From Pyrus communis (taxonomy: Eukaryota; Streptophyta; Magnoliopsida; Rosales; Rosaceae), in NCBI RefSeq assembly GCF_963583255.1, contig NC_084806.1, positions 27,654,435-27,718,434 of the forward strand: a stretch of DNA of 64,000 nt, given 5' to 3'. The translations under genes were made by a program, and so were the position numbers. Positions 9,397-22,900 of the stretch are shown here, in pieces. The notes under the pieces are model-generated. The model did not search any database. It worked only from the letters and a program-made list of their open reading frames with translations, and was not told where the DNA came from. The stretch's first letter is position 1. Every line of letters begins with the position of its first letter.

Positions 9397-12122
9397 CTTA
9401 TGGTCATGTTTGGGCAGTAGATGCAACATTAGGAGGACAACATGGAGCTGCAGGAAGGGATGATAATTGCTACCATCTTTATGAAAGTTTCACTGTCTAG
9501 GTGTCCCAAACTGAAGGTAACTTGTCTTTGATCCTTTGTTCAATTTCTTTGCTTTGAGACAAGAAACTCATTCACTACCAGTGTCTATCATGCTTAATGC
9601 AATTGGTTTTATGTTGTTTACTAGTATCATTAATAGCCTATGTAGGTTGATTAAAATTGATAGATATTGTTTACCATTGTTCTCTATAGCATAATTCATT
9701 ATAACCGGAAAGTGAGAAAACAAAAGCATTGAAACTAAAAACAAAAGCTCAAGTCATTGTAACAAAAAAAAAAAAAAAAAATTCACAAGTCATTTGGGAC
9801 GTGGATCAACACGAGAGACTACATAAAATTGTGACATTATGGTCGCATGAATTTGAAGTTAGGATCTTCTGCTCTAGTATGGTCATAAATTTTACAGTTT
9901 GCCATATTTTTTTAGAAGTTTAAGTCTTCGCAGTTTGAGGCCCAACTTTTTCATAGTTAAGCATAATTGAAGTATGATAGGATTAAAAGCACCACAAAGT
10001 AGCACACAAATGTCCTGTTGATTTTCCTTATTAACACTAAGATTTATCAATTGTAGTATATGAAAATAAGGGTCTTTCTGGCAGAAGATTGAAACGTAAC
10101 TACTTAAATTATCACAAAAACTTGGTTGTTGTTCCTACTGACCAGTCACCGAAAACTAATTATTAGACTAACTTACACTTATCTAAATTCAACAAAATTT
10201 TATATACAAACACTAGACACATAGAGGCACGCTCATACAAACTTTTGGGATTTTTGGAGTTGATTTTGTATTTTATTTAAATCCAACAAAAACAGGATAG
10301 AAACAAAAAGAAAATAACGAAAATCGATTTTAGTTCAAAAAAGAAAAAGAAAAAAACAAAAACGAGTTAGGGGAAATTGCTATCCACCACCAAATAATCA
10401 TGCAAACATGTTAATTATGTTTCATTAAAATTCATTTTATTTCTGGATGAAGATGTTCAAGTTGGCTCACTGTTAGAACTCAACTTATTACTCTATCTTA
10501 CGTAGTATGTTAAAAGAATGATGTTTTCAACTTAACTTAGTTCCTAGCATGCAATCTAGAATGGCGTGTTCATAAATTTAACAAGTAGAAATCATTAAGA
10601 ACAAAAAGAGTTTGAGTCATCACAAGGCATCGTAAGTACTAATATTGTCTTACTTATCCTAAAAACTGATTCACATGTTAATCGCAATTAACAAGTACAG
10701 CTTTAGAAGATATGTAAGTCCTCATTCGACATATTCATAACATTAGAATCTTAGATATGCTTACTAAGTATGCATCCATAGAATACACATAAAGAATTCA
10801 TCACCGACATAGGTAGTGAATTGATTTTCATCCTTCATAAAAGAAATTCAAACAATATGTATAAAAACTTGCAATCATATTTGGGGCTTCAAAACAACCC
10901 CTAACTTCTTATTCATTTTGAGCTGTTCGCAACTCACTGCCAAAGTCACCTGATCTTCACAGCCAGTTTTGATGAATTTATTATTTAAAAGGAGAAATTA
11001 GGTTTTGATCCCTCTTTTCGCTACTCCTTTGATTAAAACTTTATTCCTTTCAATTTTTGATTAAGGTCCTTAGGTTTTCATAGACGCTATTAATTATTTC
11101 AATAATAAAAAAAAATTATTTCTAAATACATTCATTTAGTGTTAGAAACGTTACATTTAAAATATTTATATTTATGGCTAAATTTTTTTATCATATATTT
11201 TTATTTTTAGTTTGTATCTTTGCAACCCTTTTTTTAATTTGTACCAATTTTATTTTCAGCTTTAATTTGTACCTATATATTAATTTCTTTTTGTACCCAT
11301 ATATTTTAGACTTTTATTTGTATTTGTACCCATTTTTTTTTTAAATTTATTTGTACTCATTTTCAATTTTGCTAAATGTACTCATGCTAATTGTATGTAT
11401 TTATTTTATGTTTTAAAATATATCAATAGTTATTTTTTAAAATATGTTAATAATTATGTGGGTACATTATTTTTTTTGTTATAATTTTGTGAAGAACAAT
11501 ATTACTCTATTATTGATTTTTAAGTATTTATTATATTTTAGAAATATTATTTGAATTTGTTTAAATTTCATAATTTGTGGGACATTAGATGCATAAATGC
11601 ATGAGTTAAATATCTTAAATGATGTTCAAGACCTCGATCAAAATATTTAAACAAACAAGGTTTCAATCTAACAATTAGGTTGATAAGGGACCGGAACCAA
11701 ATGACCCTATTTTAATCCCACTTGTGCTCATTTTCTCTTCTTTGCTTGAAAAATCCTACAAAACACAAAAACAAAGTGAACAGCTTGGAAATAAAAGGAA
11801 CTAACTAACAAAAGACAAGTGAATTTGATGTAAAATATGTATAAATATGAGCTTATCAAAGTGCCATTTTATTGCAAAATTCATTGCAAGTCTAGGGATA
11901 TTTATATTTTTTATCATTTTGATTTTAGATTTTAAAATCTTTCAATTGCGGTGCAAGTTATGTTTCTTTACTTGATAATTGTAGTAGCTTGGATCTATGT
12001 CATATGGTTTTTAATCAAGATTGCAGATTGATTTTGTAGCAATAATTTTAGCTTAGTCCATCCGCGAATAATTTCTAGCTACGTCAATGATCACAACGCC
12101 TTGGGAAAACCTAAGGGCCTTA
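9397..12122. other. AT-rich spacer without a recognisable gene
   Basis: No supportable coding region. 9397-9520 has a balanced composition unlike its surroundings but no recognised product. 10980-11720 is very AT-rich with recurrent TTTGTACC/TTTGTACCCA motifs. It is framed by TTAGGTTTTGATCCCT and, inverted, an imperfect TAGGGTCATTTGGTTCCGGTCCCT, possibly a decayed DNA element. The remainder shows nothing distinctive. Confidence 0.5.
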
Positions 12123-12705
12123 TGTGACGACCTGACCCTAATTTTCTATGTAATTTCTCCCGAGTGTGTAAATTGACATATATGCCCTTGTTGGCAAAGT
12201 GACGTGGATGTGATTATACAGCCTTAAATTATTTTTCTCACTATTGTAATTAAATAGTACTCGTTATTACGAACACATGAGAGTGAGTTAGACCCTAATC
12301 GAATCTGTAATGAAAAAGTTACGTTATGTTAAAGTACGTTAACAACAGGTGGAGTGGTACATGCGTGTGTTAATTTATCAGTGTTGGAAACACTGTTATT
12401 GATAAAGAGGCGGATTTTTGTGTAGGATTTACTGTGCCAAAATCTAAAAAACCTTATCACTTTTCCTTCTTAAAACCGGTCCCGTGTACCCATCTCCCTC
12501 ACCAATCAATTTTCACTCCTCAATTCTCTCACCCAACCAGACAACTTCCCTCATTTTTCCACCAATCAGAAAAGTTGTCAGTTTCTCAGTCTCATCTTTT
12601 TCCTCTCTCTCTCTCTCTCTCTCTCACCCGTACCTCCCTCTTCTCTGCAACTACAAGGACCTTCATCAAACACTCACAGATCAAACTTAAAAATATCACC
12701 ATTGT

Positions 12706-13300
12706 TGTGGAGCCAAAAATAATCAAGAGGCGGCACGTGGATTTTTGGGTTAAAAGGACAAAATTACCCTCGAGGCACACCATGTTTCCTACGCGCGAGT
12801 AGCCGGCAAGCATCCCTCAACCAAGCCAAAAGTACCCGAAATAGGTAACAATTAAAAATTATTTCATCCATCCTCATCTTATATTCCCCACAAGGTATTT
12901 ACTCCATAACCTTCAAAACATTCCATATAAATTGAGTTAATTGGCCAATTAATGGATTTATTACCTACTAAATCCATTAATTGCCAAATAACTCACCCAT
13001 TACACCCTAAAAAACACCCAAAGGCCGGCCACTCTCTCTCCCAAAGAGGGCCGGCCATGCTCTATAAATTGGACCCAATTTTCTCTAAAAACCTAAGTTA
13101 CACACTCTTGCAAAAGTCCCAAAAACTCTCAAAACACTTTTCTCTCTAAATTCTAACTTTGGCATCGGAGGTTCTTTGGCCAAAGCCCCCCTCCCCCATT
13201 CATCGTGGGCGCGTAAGGCTCTTGGCCTTGACCAAAGGTGTTGATCGTTTTGAAGGTGCAATTTTGTCAAAGAAGGAGAAGGCGAAAATTTGCATCGACA
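12706..13300 (+). repeat. 5' LTR of copy B
   Basis: 595 bp, TGTGGAGCCAAAAATAATC...TTGCATCGACA. Contains the GGCCGGCCACTC and AGGGCCGGCCATGC pair near 13022-13060 and a TATAAAT likely promoter box near 13063. Confidence 0.88.
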
Positions 13301-13302
13301 AA

Positions 13303-13321
13303 TTGGTGCTTTCATTGAGAG
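13303..13321 (+). other. Primer-binding region of copy B
   Basis: TTGGTGCTTTCATTGAGAG directly follows the 5' LTR. The same sequence follows the 5' LTRs of copies D (44036) and E (47921, with one change). The priming tRNA is not identified here. Confidence 0.55.
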
Positions 13322-16039
13322 TTGAGTCCCATACTCGTAGAAGACTCTCGCATCCAAGGTTTTCTATTTTCTTGTCCATTTGTAGATTTCTTGTACGTTC
13401 TTATTATTATAATTTTTAATTTGCAAAAATTCTTTGATAAAATGTAAAAGAGAAGTAAAATGGTTAGAAATTTAGAGAATTCAACAAATGAAAATTTCAA
13501 CACTCAAGAGATGGGACCATCGAGATCCATGAGGCTAAATGTGACAATAGGTGGAGCAGCACCACCACCACGAGAACCACCGCGATGGTTACCACGGTAG
13601 CCACCCGCGATGAGGTCCATAGTGTCACCACCACGGCCCAGGCCGTGCCATCCAAGGCGGCCCACGACACTGAGGCCACGGCCCAAGCCATGTCACTCCA
13701 CACCCAACGCGTTGCCAAGCCGAGCCCAAGCCTCGCACCCGCGTGCATCATACGCCAAGCAGCCCATTCCCGTGGCCTAGCTTGCTTCTGCCAAGCAGCC
13801 CACTCTCGTGGCCCAGCCTGCTCCTGTGGCCTAGCCCGCTCCTGCTGAGCAGCCCACTCTCTGGCCCAGCCTGCTCCAGCGGCATTCCAACCAGCCCAAA
13901 TCAGCCCAAGAGTATCTCAACCATCCGGACCAACCATCGAGCCGGGGGCATTTTCACCACGTTTCTCCGTAAATTTGACATTTCACAATTCAAATCTCGT
14001 GCCCGGAGCCTACCACACTTCCACTGCTCAAGGAAGCATATTCCTTCCAAGCTCTTCTAATCCAAATGGCGAACAACATTTGTCTCAACAAGTCATAGAG
14101 TTAACGAGCACCCTTGCACAATAGACAACCTTGGTGAATCAACTTTTGCAACCCATCGAGATCCAACGTGCCCCGGAAAAGGTGTCCCAAAGAAGGACAA
14201 GGGCAAACGAACCTTTCCACCAGCGTCCTAGCAAGCAGCTACTTGACCAGTCATGAACCGAGTGTTCTAACAGAGTACACTCCTGACTGGACCCCGAGAT
14301 AACGTATATTCCCGTCTTAGCACGTGGAGGAGCGTGCACTTTCAATTAGGCCCACAGATAAACATACACTCACGGTTGGGGTCACATTCCGATAATCAAC
14401 ATGAGCAATCTTCCAGGCTAAGTGTTCATTCGTGGCAAGGCTCGCAAGAAGCATCCTCCACCTTACATCGGAGTAAGTAGCACAGCCAACAGAGAAAAAC
14501 AGTCATTCAATCCGGTTCAAGTTCAACCAACAGCCTGCGCGTTACCCGCTTGCCTACTAGGAACATACCACACCCATGGCATAGACGAGCCAAACACATG
14601 GAAGAGCAGCCTAGACCAACAGGTCACGACCGGGGGTAGTCGAGAGCTCTACCACCCCAACAAAGGAAAATTCAAGAAGAAGTAGAAAGGCTCTTGACCG
14701 AGCGATTGCGCAATTCCCCATGCAACGAAGTTATTGACAAGGCACTCCAATGAGACATGACCAACATAAACGAGTCATCTTTCAATGACAAGATCGAGCA
14801 AATGGGACTACCCCATATAGATTGCTAAATATAAAGACTACTTTTGTTCTGACAAATGTAGTAGCTAATGGCATGCTGGGGGCAGACGAGTACCAGAAGG
14901 ACATACCAGCCCAACTACCAAGAATCGGGGGCAGACGAGTACCAGAATGACATACCAGCCCAACTATTTCGGTTGTCCTGGCAATGTAGCTTTCCTTAGC
15001 TGTACTCATGACAATGATTTCCATGCTCTCCAGTGCGAGAGGGTAAACCAATTTCCTGACACCTATATGGGTCTGCACTCAAGTACGAGAGGATAAACTA
15101 ATTGCTCTCCAGTGCGAAAGGGTAAACTAATTCCCCGACACCCATCTGGGTCTGCTTTCCAGTGCGAGAGGATAAACTAATTGCTCTCCAGTGCGAAACG
15201 GTAAACTAATTGCTCTCCAGTGTGAGAGGGTAAACTAATTCCCCGACACCCTCTGGATAAGCTCTCTAGTGCGAGAAAGCCATATGGCTCAAATGATCGA
15301 ATGCTTAAAGATCGAGTAGGAAGCAAAATGGTCAGGGGGCAACAGCCACTTTTTGCACTCAACAATTCGCTCATCCAACACTTCATCTTCAGCAGCTCCA
15401 ATCTTAACAGCTGCATCCTTGACTACTCCATTTATGGCAGTTGAGAAATCAAACTTAAGCAGTTTCCTCATTTCCGACAGGCAACCCAAACCGTAACCCA
15501 TGCCACGCCATTTCCTTAGCCCATGTCGAGCCAATCCTTGGCTTCAATCAAGCCGAGCAGCATAAGCAATGGCCCCTGCCACACCACCTCCTTGGCCCAT
15601 ACCAAGCCAACTCCTGGCCCTTGCCAACCGACATGCCGCACTACCCCGATAGCTGCACCGCGACAACACTATCCAAGAAGAAGACAAGGAAAATTAAATT
15701 TTTTACATCGGTGTGGCATGGAGACGAAGCAAGCAACGAAAGACGATCTTTTGCATAGGCAAGATGTAGAAGATTGCTAGAGGAGGGGGAACAAATATCC
15801 TCTGAGCTTTCTCTCTCTTGTAGGGTAGAATAAATCGCTCTCCAACGTTGATTTAACAATCCACTTAAGGTGGACTTAAAAAGACTTTGAGATGAATTTA
15901 TTTCCCTTTCCTAGAAGGATCTAACTTCATATTAAAAAGGGAATCTAAATCAAAATAGGAAGCAGTCCTAAGTTCCTAGAGCAAGATCTTGACACCTGCC
16001 ACCATTTCCTACGGGTAGCCTAGCAGGTGTGGGGGTATT

Positions 16040-16647
16040 TGTGGAGCCAAAAAATAATTAAGAGGTGACACGTGGATTTTTTGGGTGAAAAGGACAAAAT
16101 TACCCTCGAGGCACACCAAGTTTCCTACGCGCGAGCAGCAGGCAAGCATCACTCAACCAAGCCAAAGGTGCCCAAAATAGATAACAAATTCTAAATTATT
16201 TCATCCATCCTCATCTTATATTCCCTACAACATATTTACTCCATGACCTTACATGACCTTTAAAACATTCCATATAAATTGAGTTAATTGGCTAATTAAT
16301 GGATTTATTACCTAATTAATCCATTAATTGCCAAATAACTCACCCATTACACCCCAAAAAACACCCAAAGGCTGGCCACTCTCTCTCTCAAAGAGGGTCG
16401 GCCATGCTCTATAAATTGGACCACATTTTCTCTTAAAAGCTAAGTTACACACTCTTGCAAAACTCCCAAAAACTTTCCAAACACTTTTCTCTCTAAATTC
16501 TAACTTTGGCATCGGAGGTTCTTTGGCCAAAGCCCCCCTCCCTCATTCATCGTGGACGCATGATGCTCTTGGCCTTGATCAAAGGTGTTGATTATTTGGT
16601 AGGTGCAATTTTGTCAAAGAAGGAGAAGGCGAAAATTTGCATCCACA
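16040..16647 (+). repeat. 3' LTR of copy B
   Basis: 608 bp, TGTGGAGCCAAAAAATAAT...TTGCATCCACA, preceded by the purine-rich tract AGCAGGTGTGGGGGTATT. Differs from the 5' LTR by many substitutions and small indels, so the insertion is not recent. Confidence 0.88.
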
Positions 16648-18536
16648 ATCGTGATCCTCTCATCCTCACGAACCCAATTGTACAAACCAATCTTGAAGCG
16701 GTTGAGTTTTGATTCGTCAACTCGGAAGCTCCGACTTGGACGAGTTTGCTCCGACATGATCCCGGCCGAGTTACGACGTTTTGAAGGTTGTGGGAGCATG
16801 CACACAAATCCCTGGAGTCCCTAGGCTAAGTTTGGAGTGAAGATAATGTCAAGAAGCATGGTTTCAAGGAGTCGAGTTTTAGGCCGAGACTTACGAGGCT
16901 TTTTCAAGCCATTTTCTGTTCATTTTTTGGCTTTTGAAAGGTATAATCTTGTTCTTCTCCCCAAGAGCTTTATTTCCATATAAAGTTGGTCAAAAATGGT
17001 TGAGAAATGAAGAAGTTATATGAGTTTAAAAATTTTCCGGAAACCGGTAACTTTTTTTAGAATTCGGCGAAACCAGACAACGGTGGATGGCAAAGACTAT
17101 CGGAGAAGACGAAGAATATTCCATCAAAGTTGACGGAATATTCTAATGGTGTCAGGTAACGATGTTTGTTCTTGTTACTATTTAATGGAATATTTCGTCA
17201 AATTTGACATAATATTCCTTGTCTTCTATCAGTCTCTACCAAGCGCGTGCATGCGCGTGGCCGAAAGTGTGGCCACGGGTTGGACGACATATGAGGGAGC
17301 GTCTAGCCTCCAGCCGACGAGTGGTTGACATATGCAGGACCGTGACTTCGAGTAGAATGTTTTCGTACATTCAAACCTTCCGTTTGAGCAAGCTATAGGG
17401 AGTTTTTCCTAGCTTTTTCATATATGTGTTAATTACGTAATTATTATTAGTTGTTTCGCATATAGGGGAGACTTATCCTGAGGACGTACAAGGACAAGCA
17501 AGGCTAGTGGGCTATGATCCATCGACATATCAGCGAGTAGGCATTTTGTTTTCGTGTGTGTGTGTGTATATAAACTTTATAGTTTCCGCAAATGCTTTTA
17601 AATTGATTTATGCATATTATGCCATGATTTATGAAATTTTAAAATGCTGTTATGTGGTTGAGAGTTATATATTGTCATGGCATATCCATACACATATTAC
17701 CTACTCATTAATGTTGTACTATAGTTAAATGTTAAATAATCCTATAGGACACGCAAGTAAGTTCAGGTAAGTTTATATTGTTGATTGGAATTATTGAATC
17801 ATTATGGCATGTATATAGTCATGTATTCTGCTCATCATTGCTACACCCCGATGTTAGCACTCGCCCCGAGCTAGGGCCAGTCCTTCACGTCTATATTCAC
17901 CTCCCGCACCGCACACTCGCCTTGGATCCAAGTAGGAGTCAGTCTTGTCGTACATGTCACATTAGGCGACTCACACTTGCGTGCTAGTATAGATTAATTG
18001 AATACCTGATTTTATTTATATTGCTGTTGAGATATTATGGTGTGGCACACTATCTGATTTACTGTTGATTTCACATTTGATTTCATACCTATATATAGTA
18101 TGTTTTATGGAAACTATACATGCTTTATAGCGAGGGGCTAGTATGTTCAGAAAATAAAAGGATTTTATAAATTTTTATTTTTGTGCCTACTCACCCTTCT
18201 GTTTTTCGCCCCTCCAGGTCCTAGATAGCCGACCTACTCTATGGTACATGAGAATCACCCAGCGATTCTGACATATCTTTATTTAATGTATGAACTATTT
18301 TGACTTGTGCACTAAGTACTTTTCTAGTTTCGACTACACTATTTGTCATCTATGCTCTGAACATTTGTATTTTATGGGTTCTACCCACTACTGCGCATTC
18401 ACTTTAGTAGTTTAAATAAGTTCTAGTTTTGGTTTTAATTTGAATTTATCCACATTTTTTACATCATTCACACTTTGGTTACGTCACGTTTGGGTGACGG
18501 CCAGTATGCCTCGATTCCGGTCGGGATATGTCAGTT

Positions 18537-18548
18537 TGGTATCAGAAC
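18537..18548 (+). other. Primer-binding site of copy C, initiator tRNA-Met type
   Basis: TGGTATCAGAAC, three bases after the LTR end at 18533. It corresponds to the usual TGGTATCAGAGC complementary to plant initiator tRNA-Met, with one change at the end. Confidence 0.85.
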
Positions 18549-18601
18549 ATAGGTTTAGGTAGTTCTGCATTCCTCATATGTGCTATATGTCCTAATAATT
18601 T

Positions 18602-19333
18602 TTGATCTCTTATGTCAGAATCATGCCACCTCATAAAGAGCCACATGTCTCATCTGAGACTAATTTCCCCAATTTTAGGCAACTTGGTGAGGCTATTCCT
18701 AGTGTTGTTCAGTCCACACTTCATCCTCCCCATTGGAGTACCTTGGAGATAGTATCCCACCTTCAGATAAATAATTTCTTTGGCAATGAGGGACCTGAGA
18801 AATTTGATATTTTGATTGATCATGTTGAGAAGACTTTCCGAGTTATGCAGCGACAAGGGAACCTTCCAGTGGAGAGATGGGTCGAGACATTGACTTGGTT
18901 CTTTTGTTTGGAAGCAACATCATGGTGGGCTCAGGAGTCATGCCTGTTGTTTGCTCAAGAGGCCATGGATTGGGATGTATTTAAATGCTTATTTGAGGTT
19001 AGGTTCACACCTCTAGATTACAAGGATCGAAACAAAGAGGAATTCACATACCTAAAGCAAGGGGAAATGTTAGTCACAGAGTACCATCGAAGGTTCACTG
19101 ACTTATCCCGCTATTGTCCCGAGATCACTAGGAATCCCAGGGAGATGCTTCATTACTTTAAGAAGGGGACTCGCAAGCGATTACGCTCTTTGGTAACCTC
19201 CACTCCCTGTTCTACCTACCAAGAATTCTTTGAGGTTATACTTCGGGTTGAAGATTCCGAGAATGCTCCCGATGATGACGATGAGGAAGAGGATAATAAT
19301 AATAATGCTCAGAGGAATAATAACAGGGGGTAG
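18602..19333 (+). pseudogene. Gag of copy C, truncated by a stop
   Basis: A 243-codon frame whose likely start is the second methionine (18624, MPPHKE). Residues about 60-200 carry the retrotransposon gag domain, with ETLTWFFCLEATSWWAQ and the LKQGEMLVTEYHRRFTDLSRYCPE block. It ends in an acidic/asparagine-rich stretch (DDDDEEEDNNNN) at a premature stop, before where a CCHC knuckle would be expected. Downstream to about 19900 the frame is shattered. Confidence 0.8.
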
Positions 19334-19929
19334 TCATCTTTTGGCCTTAGAAAGACCCATAATTTCAAGAGAAGTGGAAATGGTTCTGGATCATTGAGTG
19401 GTGGTTCAAATTCCAATAAGCCACGAATGTGCGGCAAGGCCATAGATAGTTCCTAGCAATTTTGGTGCTCCGCACTATCGCAGATGCAATAACCGTTATT
19501 TTGGTGAATTCAAAGGGGAAGTAATGGATGTTATACTTGCAGTTAAATGGGACACAGAGCTAATCAGTGTTCGCAGAGTCAGCAAAATCAGCCTCCTACT
19601 CTACCATATGCAGTCCCTCTCCAGCAGATTCAAGGACCTGGTGCCTACACGTCAACATGTTATGAGGGTGCTTTTCATTATTAAGGTGACATAGTTCATT
19701 ATCCAGGATGAGCATATCAGTACCCACCTGATCCTTATTACCAGGGCAGTTATCCACAGTACCAGGGGGCTATACGCCGTATCAGGATGGTGGATCGCAG
19801 TGTTATGCCAGGGAATAGCCCCAGAACCTTGAGGTAGCTTCTAGCAGCGGTGTATTAACTAGACAACCTAATCCAACAAATCAAGGTTGAGGTAACCAGG
19901 GATGAGGAAATCAAAACCAGGGAACCAGG

Positions 19930-22900
19930 GGTTGAGAAGGCTGACAGCGGGCATATGGTCGAGTCAATCATATCACCTTGCAGGATGCACAAAGTAACCC
20001 CAACTTGATTATGGGTACGTTGAATGCTCTTGGCCATTTTTTTAGAATATTAATTGACTCAGGTGCTACACATTTAGTTATTTCCCATACGTTTGCTCAA
20101 AAGGCTCAAGCTTACCCCACTCCCCTCGGTTATGAGTTGGAGTTCTCGATGCCTAGGGGTGAAGTTTATTATGTTGGTTGGGAGTATCAAGGATGCCTCG
20201 TTCTTATCGAGGATGTTGTAATGCTAGCCAATCTTGTTCATTTGGATATCGTTGACTTTAACGTTATCTTAGGTATGGATTGGTTACATTACAATCGTGC
20301 CAAGTTGGACTATTATACTTTTCACCCACCGGGCATACCTATTATCACATTTGTTGGTGAACGTTGCGATCTGAAACATGGAGTTATCTCTGCCATGAGG
20401 GAAAAACGGTTGTTAAGGAAGGGTTGTCAAGGCTACTTAGCTCATGTAATGGCAACTGAACAGACTTCTGCTCGTGTGGAAGACGTTCGAGTAGTCAGAC
20501 ACTTTCCTAACGATTTACCTAACCTACCACCAGATTGTGAAGTGGAGTTCACCATCGACCTAATTCTAGGTACCGATCTTATTTCTCTAACTCCTTATTC
20601 TATGGCTCCTGCGGAGTTAAGGGAATTAAAAACCCAGTTGCAAGAACTTGTTGAAAAAAGATTTATTTAACCGAGCACATCCCCTTGGGGAGCTCCAGTC
20701 TTGTTTGTAAGGAAGAAAGACGAAACTTTGATGCTATGTATCGATTACAGACAGTTGAATCGGGTAACGATTAAAAATCGTTATCTATTGCCTAGTATCG
20801 ATGATTTTTTCTATCAACTTCATGGTGCTTGCGTTTTCTTGAAAATCGATCTAAGGTCCGATTATTATCAGTTGAAGATCAGAAGTAATGATGTCCCGAG
20901 AATAGCTCTTCGAACTCGATATGGTTATTATGAGTTTCTTGTGATGCCATTTGGGTTAACTAATGTTTCTGCAGCTTTTATGGACCTGATGAATCAGGTA
21001 TTGCGTCCATACCTTGACAGGTTCATAATCGTCTTCATCAACGACATTTTGGTATATTCCAAGAGTGAGGCTGACCATGCTAGACATCTATGACTGGTTT
21101 TGAAGAATCTAAATGAGAATCAATTGTGCCAGTTCTGGCGGGATCAAGTGTCATTCTTAGGACATGTGATATTAGCTCAGGGTGTTCTTGTAGATCACCA
21201 AAAAGTAGCAGCAGTGGAAAATTGGAAGCAACCTTAAACGGTCACTGAAGTAAGGAGTTTTTAGTCTTACGGGTTATTATCAACGCTTTGTGAAAGACTC
21301 CTCAGCCATAACCCTGCCTCTGACAAGGTTGACCAGGAAATGAGTTAATTTGGAGTGGAGTGATGATTGTGAACGGAGTTTCCAACAGTTGAAGTATTGT
21401 CTCGCTCATGCCCCTATCTTGGCACTATTCGATGACAATGGGAATTTCGAGATCTACAGTGATGCCTCTCTGAATGGTCTAAGCTACGTGTTGATGTTGC
21501 ATGGAAAGGTGATTGTGTATGCTTCATGACAGTTAAAGCCTCATGAGATGAATTATCCTACTTATGATCTCGAGTTAGTAGCTATCATTTTCGCTTGGCG
21601 ACACTATCTTTATAGGGAAACGTGTTGGATTTTCACTAACCATAAAAGCCTCAAGTACATTTTTACTTAGAAAAAACTTAATCTTCGGTAACGTAGGTGG
21701 ATGAAGTTGATCAGTGATTATGACTGCACTATCGAGTACCATCCTAGTTGTGCGAATACTATAGCTGATGCTCTCAACAAGAAATCTCACGACCTACTTA
21801 TTGCTTTTTATGCATGTCATGTTCCTCTTCTCACCGACCTAAGATCTACTAGAGCGGCTTTAGAAGTAGATCAACATGGAGCTCTACTTGCCAACTTTCA
21901 GGTTAGGCCAATTTTGTTGGATCATGTTCTCGAGGCCCAAATGAACAACCCATAATCCCATGCGTTAAGACAGGCATTGTGGGACGGTAAAAAGGGAGAT
22001 CTCAAGCTTTGAAGGCCTGATGGTATGCTGATGCAAGGTGATCAGATGTATATGTTGAACGTAGAAGAACTGAAGAAAGAAATTCTCGATGAAGTGCATA
22101 TTTCAGCTCATACGATGCATCCCGAGAGTACCAAGATGTATCATACCATCCGACATTTCTATTATTGGCCTAGAATGAAAAGAAAAATTACAAAGTATGT
22201 GAGTCGTTGTTCAGTTTTTCAGCTGGTCAAAGTGGAAAGAAAGAAACCATTTGGGTTACTATAGCCACTTTCGGTACCCCGGTGGAAATGGGAAAATATC
22301 ACAATGGATTTGGTGTACAAGCTACCTCGTACGCTCGAGGCACGCGAAATGGCTATGACGATATTTAGGTGCTTGTAGATCAACTTACCAAGTCAGCACA
22401 CTTCCTACCTGTTCATGAGACTACTTGTTGAGTCGGTTGGCTGAACTTTTCGTCTATGAAATCATCAACTATCATGGTGTTCCACTTAGTATCATTTATG
22501 CTCGGGACCCCAGATTTACTTCAAAGTTCTGGGTGGCTTTCCAAGAAGCTCTGGGATCGAGATTACTGTACAGCACTGCCTATCATCCTCAGACCGATAG
22601 GTAGACAGAGAGAACTATCCAGTCACTGGAGGATATGCTGAGATCTTTGGTCTTGCAATTCGGAGATGCATGGCACAAACACTTGTCGTTGATAAGATTC
22701 ACCTACAATAACAGCTTCCATTCCAGCATTGGTATGTCACCATTTGAGGCGTTGTATGGGAAACCATGTCGTACCCCACTGTGCTGGTTTAAAGTTGATG
22801 AAAGAGTTTTGGTGGGCCCTGAGATCGTGGATGAGACAACACAAAATATTTAGGTGATAAAGGCTAACCTGAAAGCAAAACAGGATCAGTAAAAGAGTAT

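Larger units (their letters stand above)
12706..16647 (+). mobile_element. Tat-derived non-autonomous LTR element, copy B (complete)
   Basis: Two LTRs (12706-13300 and 16040-16647) flank a 2.7-kb internal region with no intact coding frame. Target duplication ATTGT (12701-12705) and ATCGT (16648-16652), one mismatch. The empty site is visible in the right LTR of copy C near 23978-23985 (CACCATTGTGATTATG), which confirms the insertion. Internal landmarks are a primer-binding region at 13303, a GC-rich stretch of CCCAAGCC/GGCCCAGCCTGCT imperfect repeats at 13560-13890, and the family tandem array at about 15030-15280. Confidence 0.9.
12123..18533 (+). repeat. Left LTR of copy C, interrupted by copy B
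   Basis: Begins TGTGACGACCTGACCCTAAT and ends GGGATATGTCA. Positions 12123-12705 match 23407-23990 and 16653-17782 match 23991-25078; 16653-18533 completes the LTR. The block between is Tat-derived copy B. The CT repeat at 12606-12625 lies inside the LTR. The apparent frames at 12434-12802 are LTR sequence, not genes. Confidence 0.88.

Noticed and set aside
12434..12802. 122-codon frame, with a similar one at 23719-24086
   Set aside because: Lies within the LTRs of copy C and runs into the copy B insertion; no domain.
13497..13848. Overlapping frames on both strands rich in Ala/Thr/Pro
   Set aside because: Open because of GC-rich imperfect repeats in the internal region of copy B; not conserved in copies D or E.
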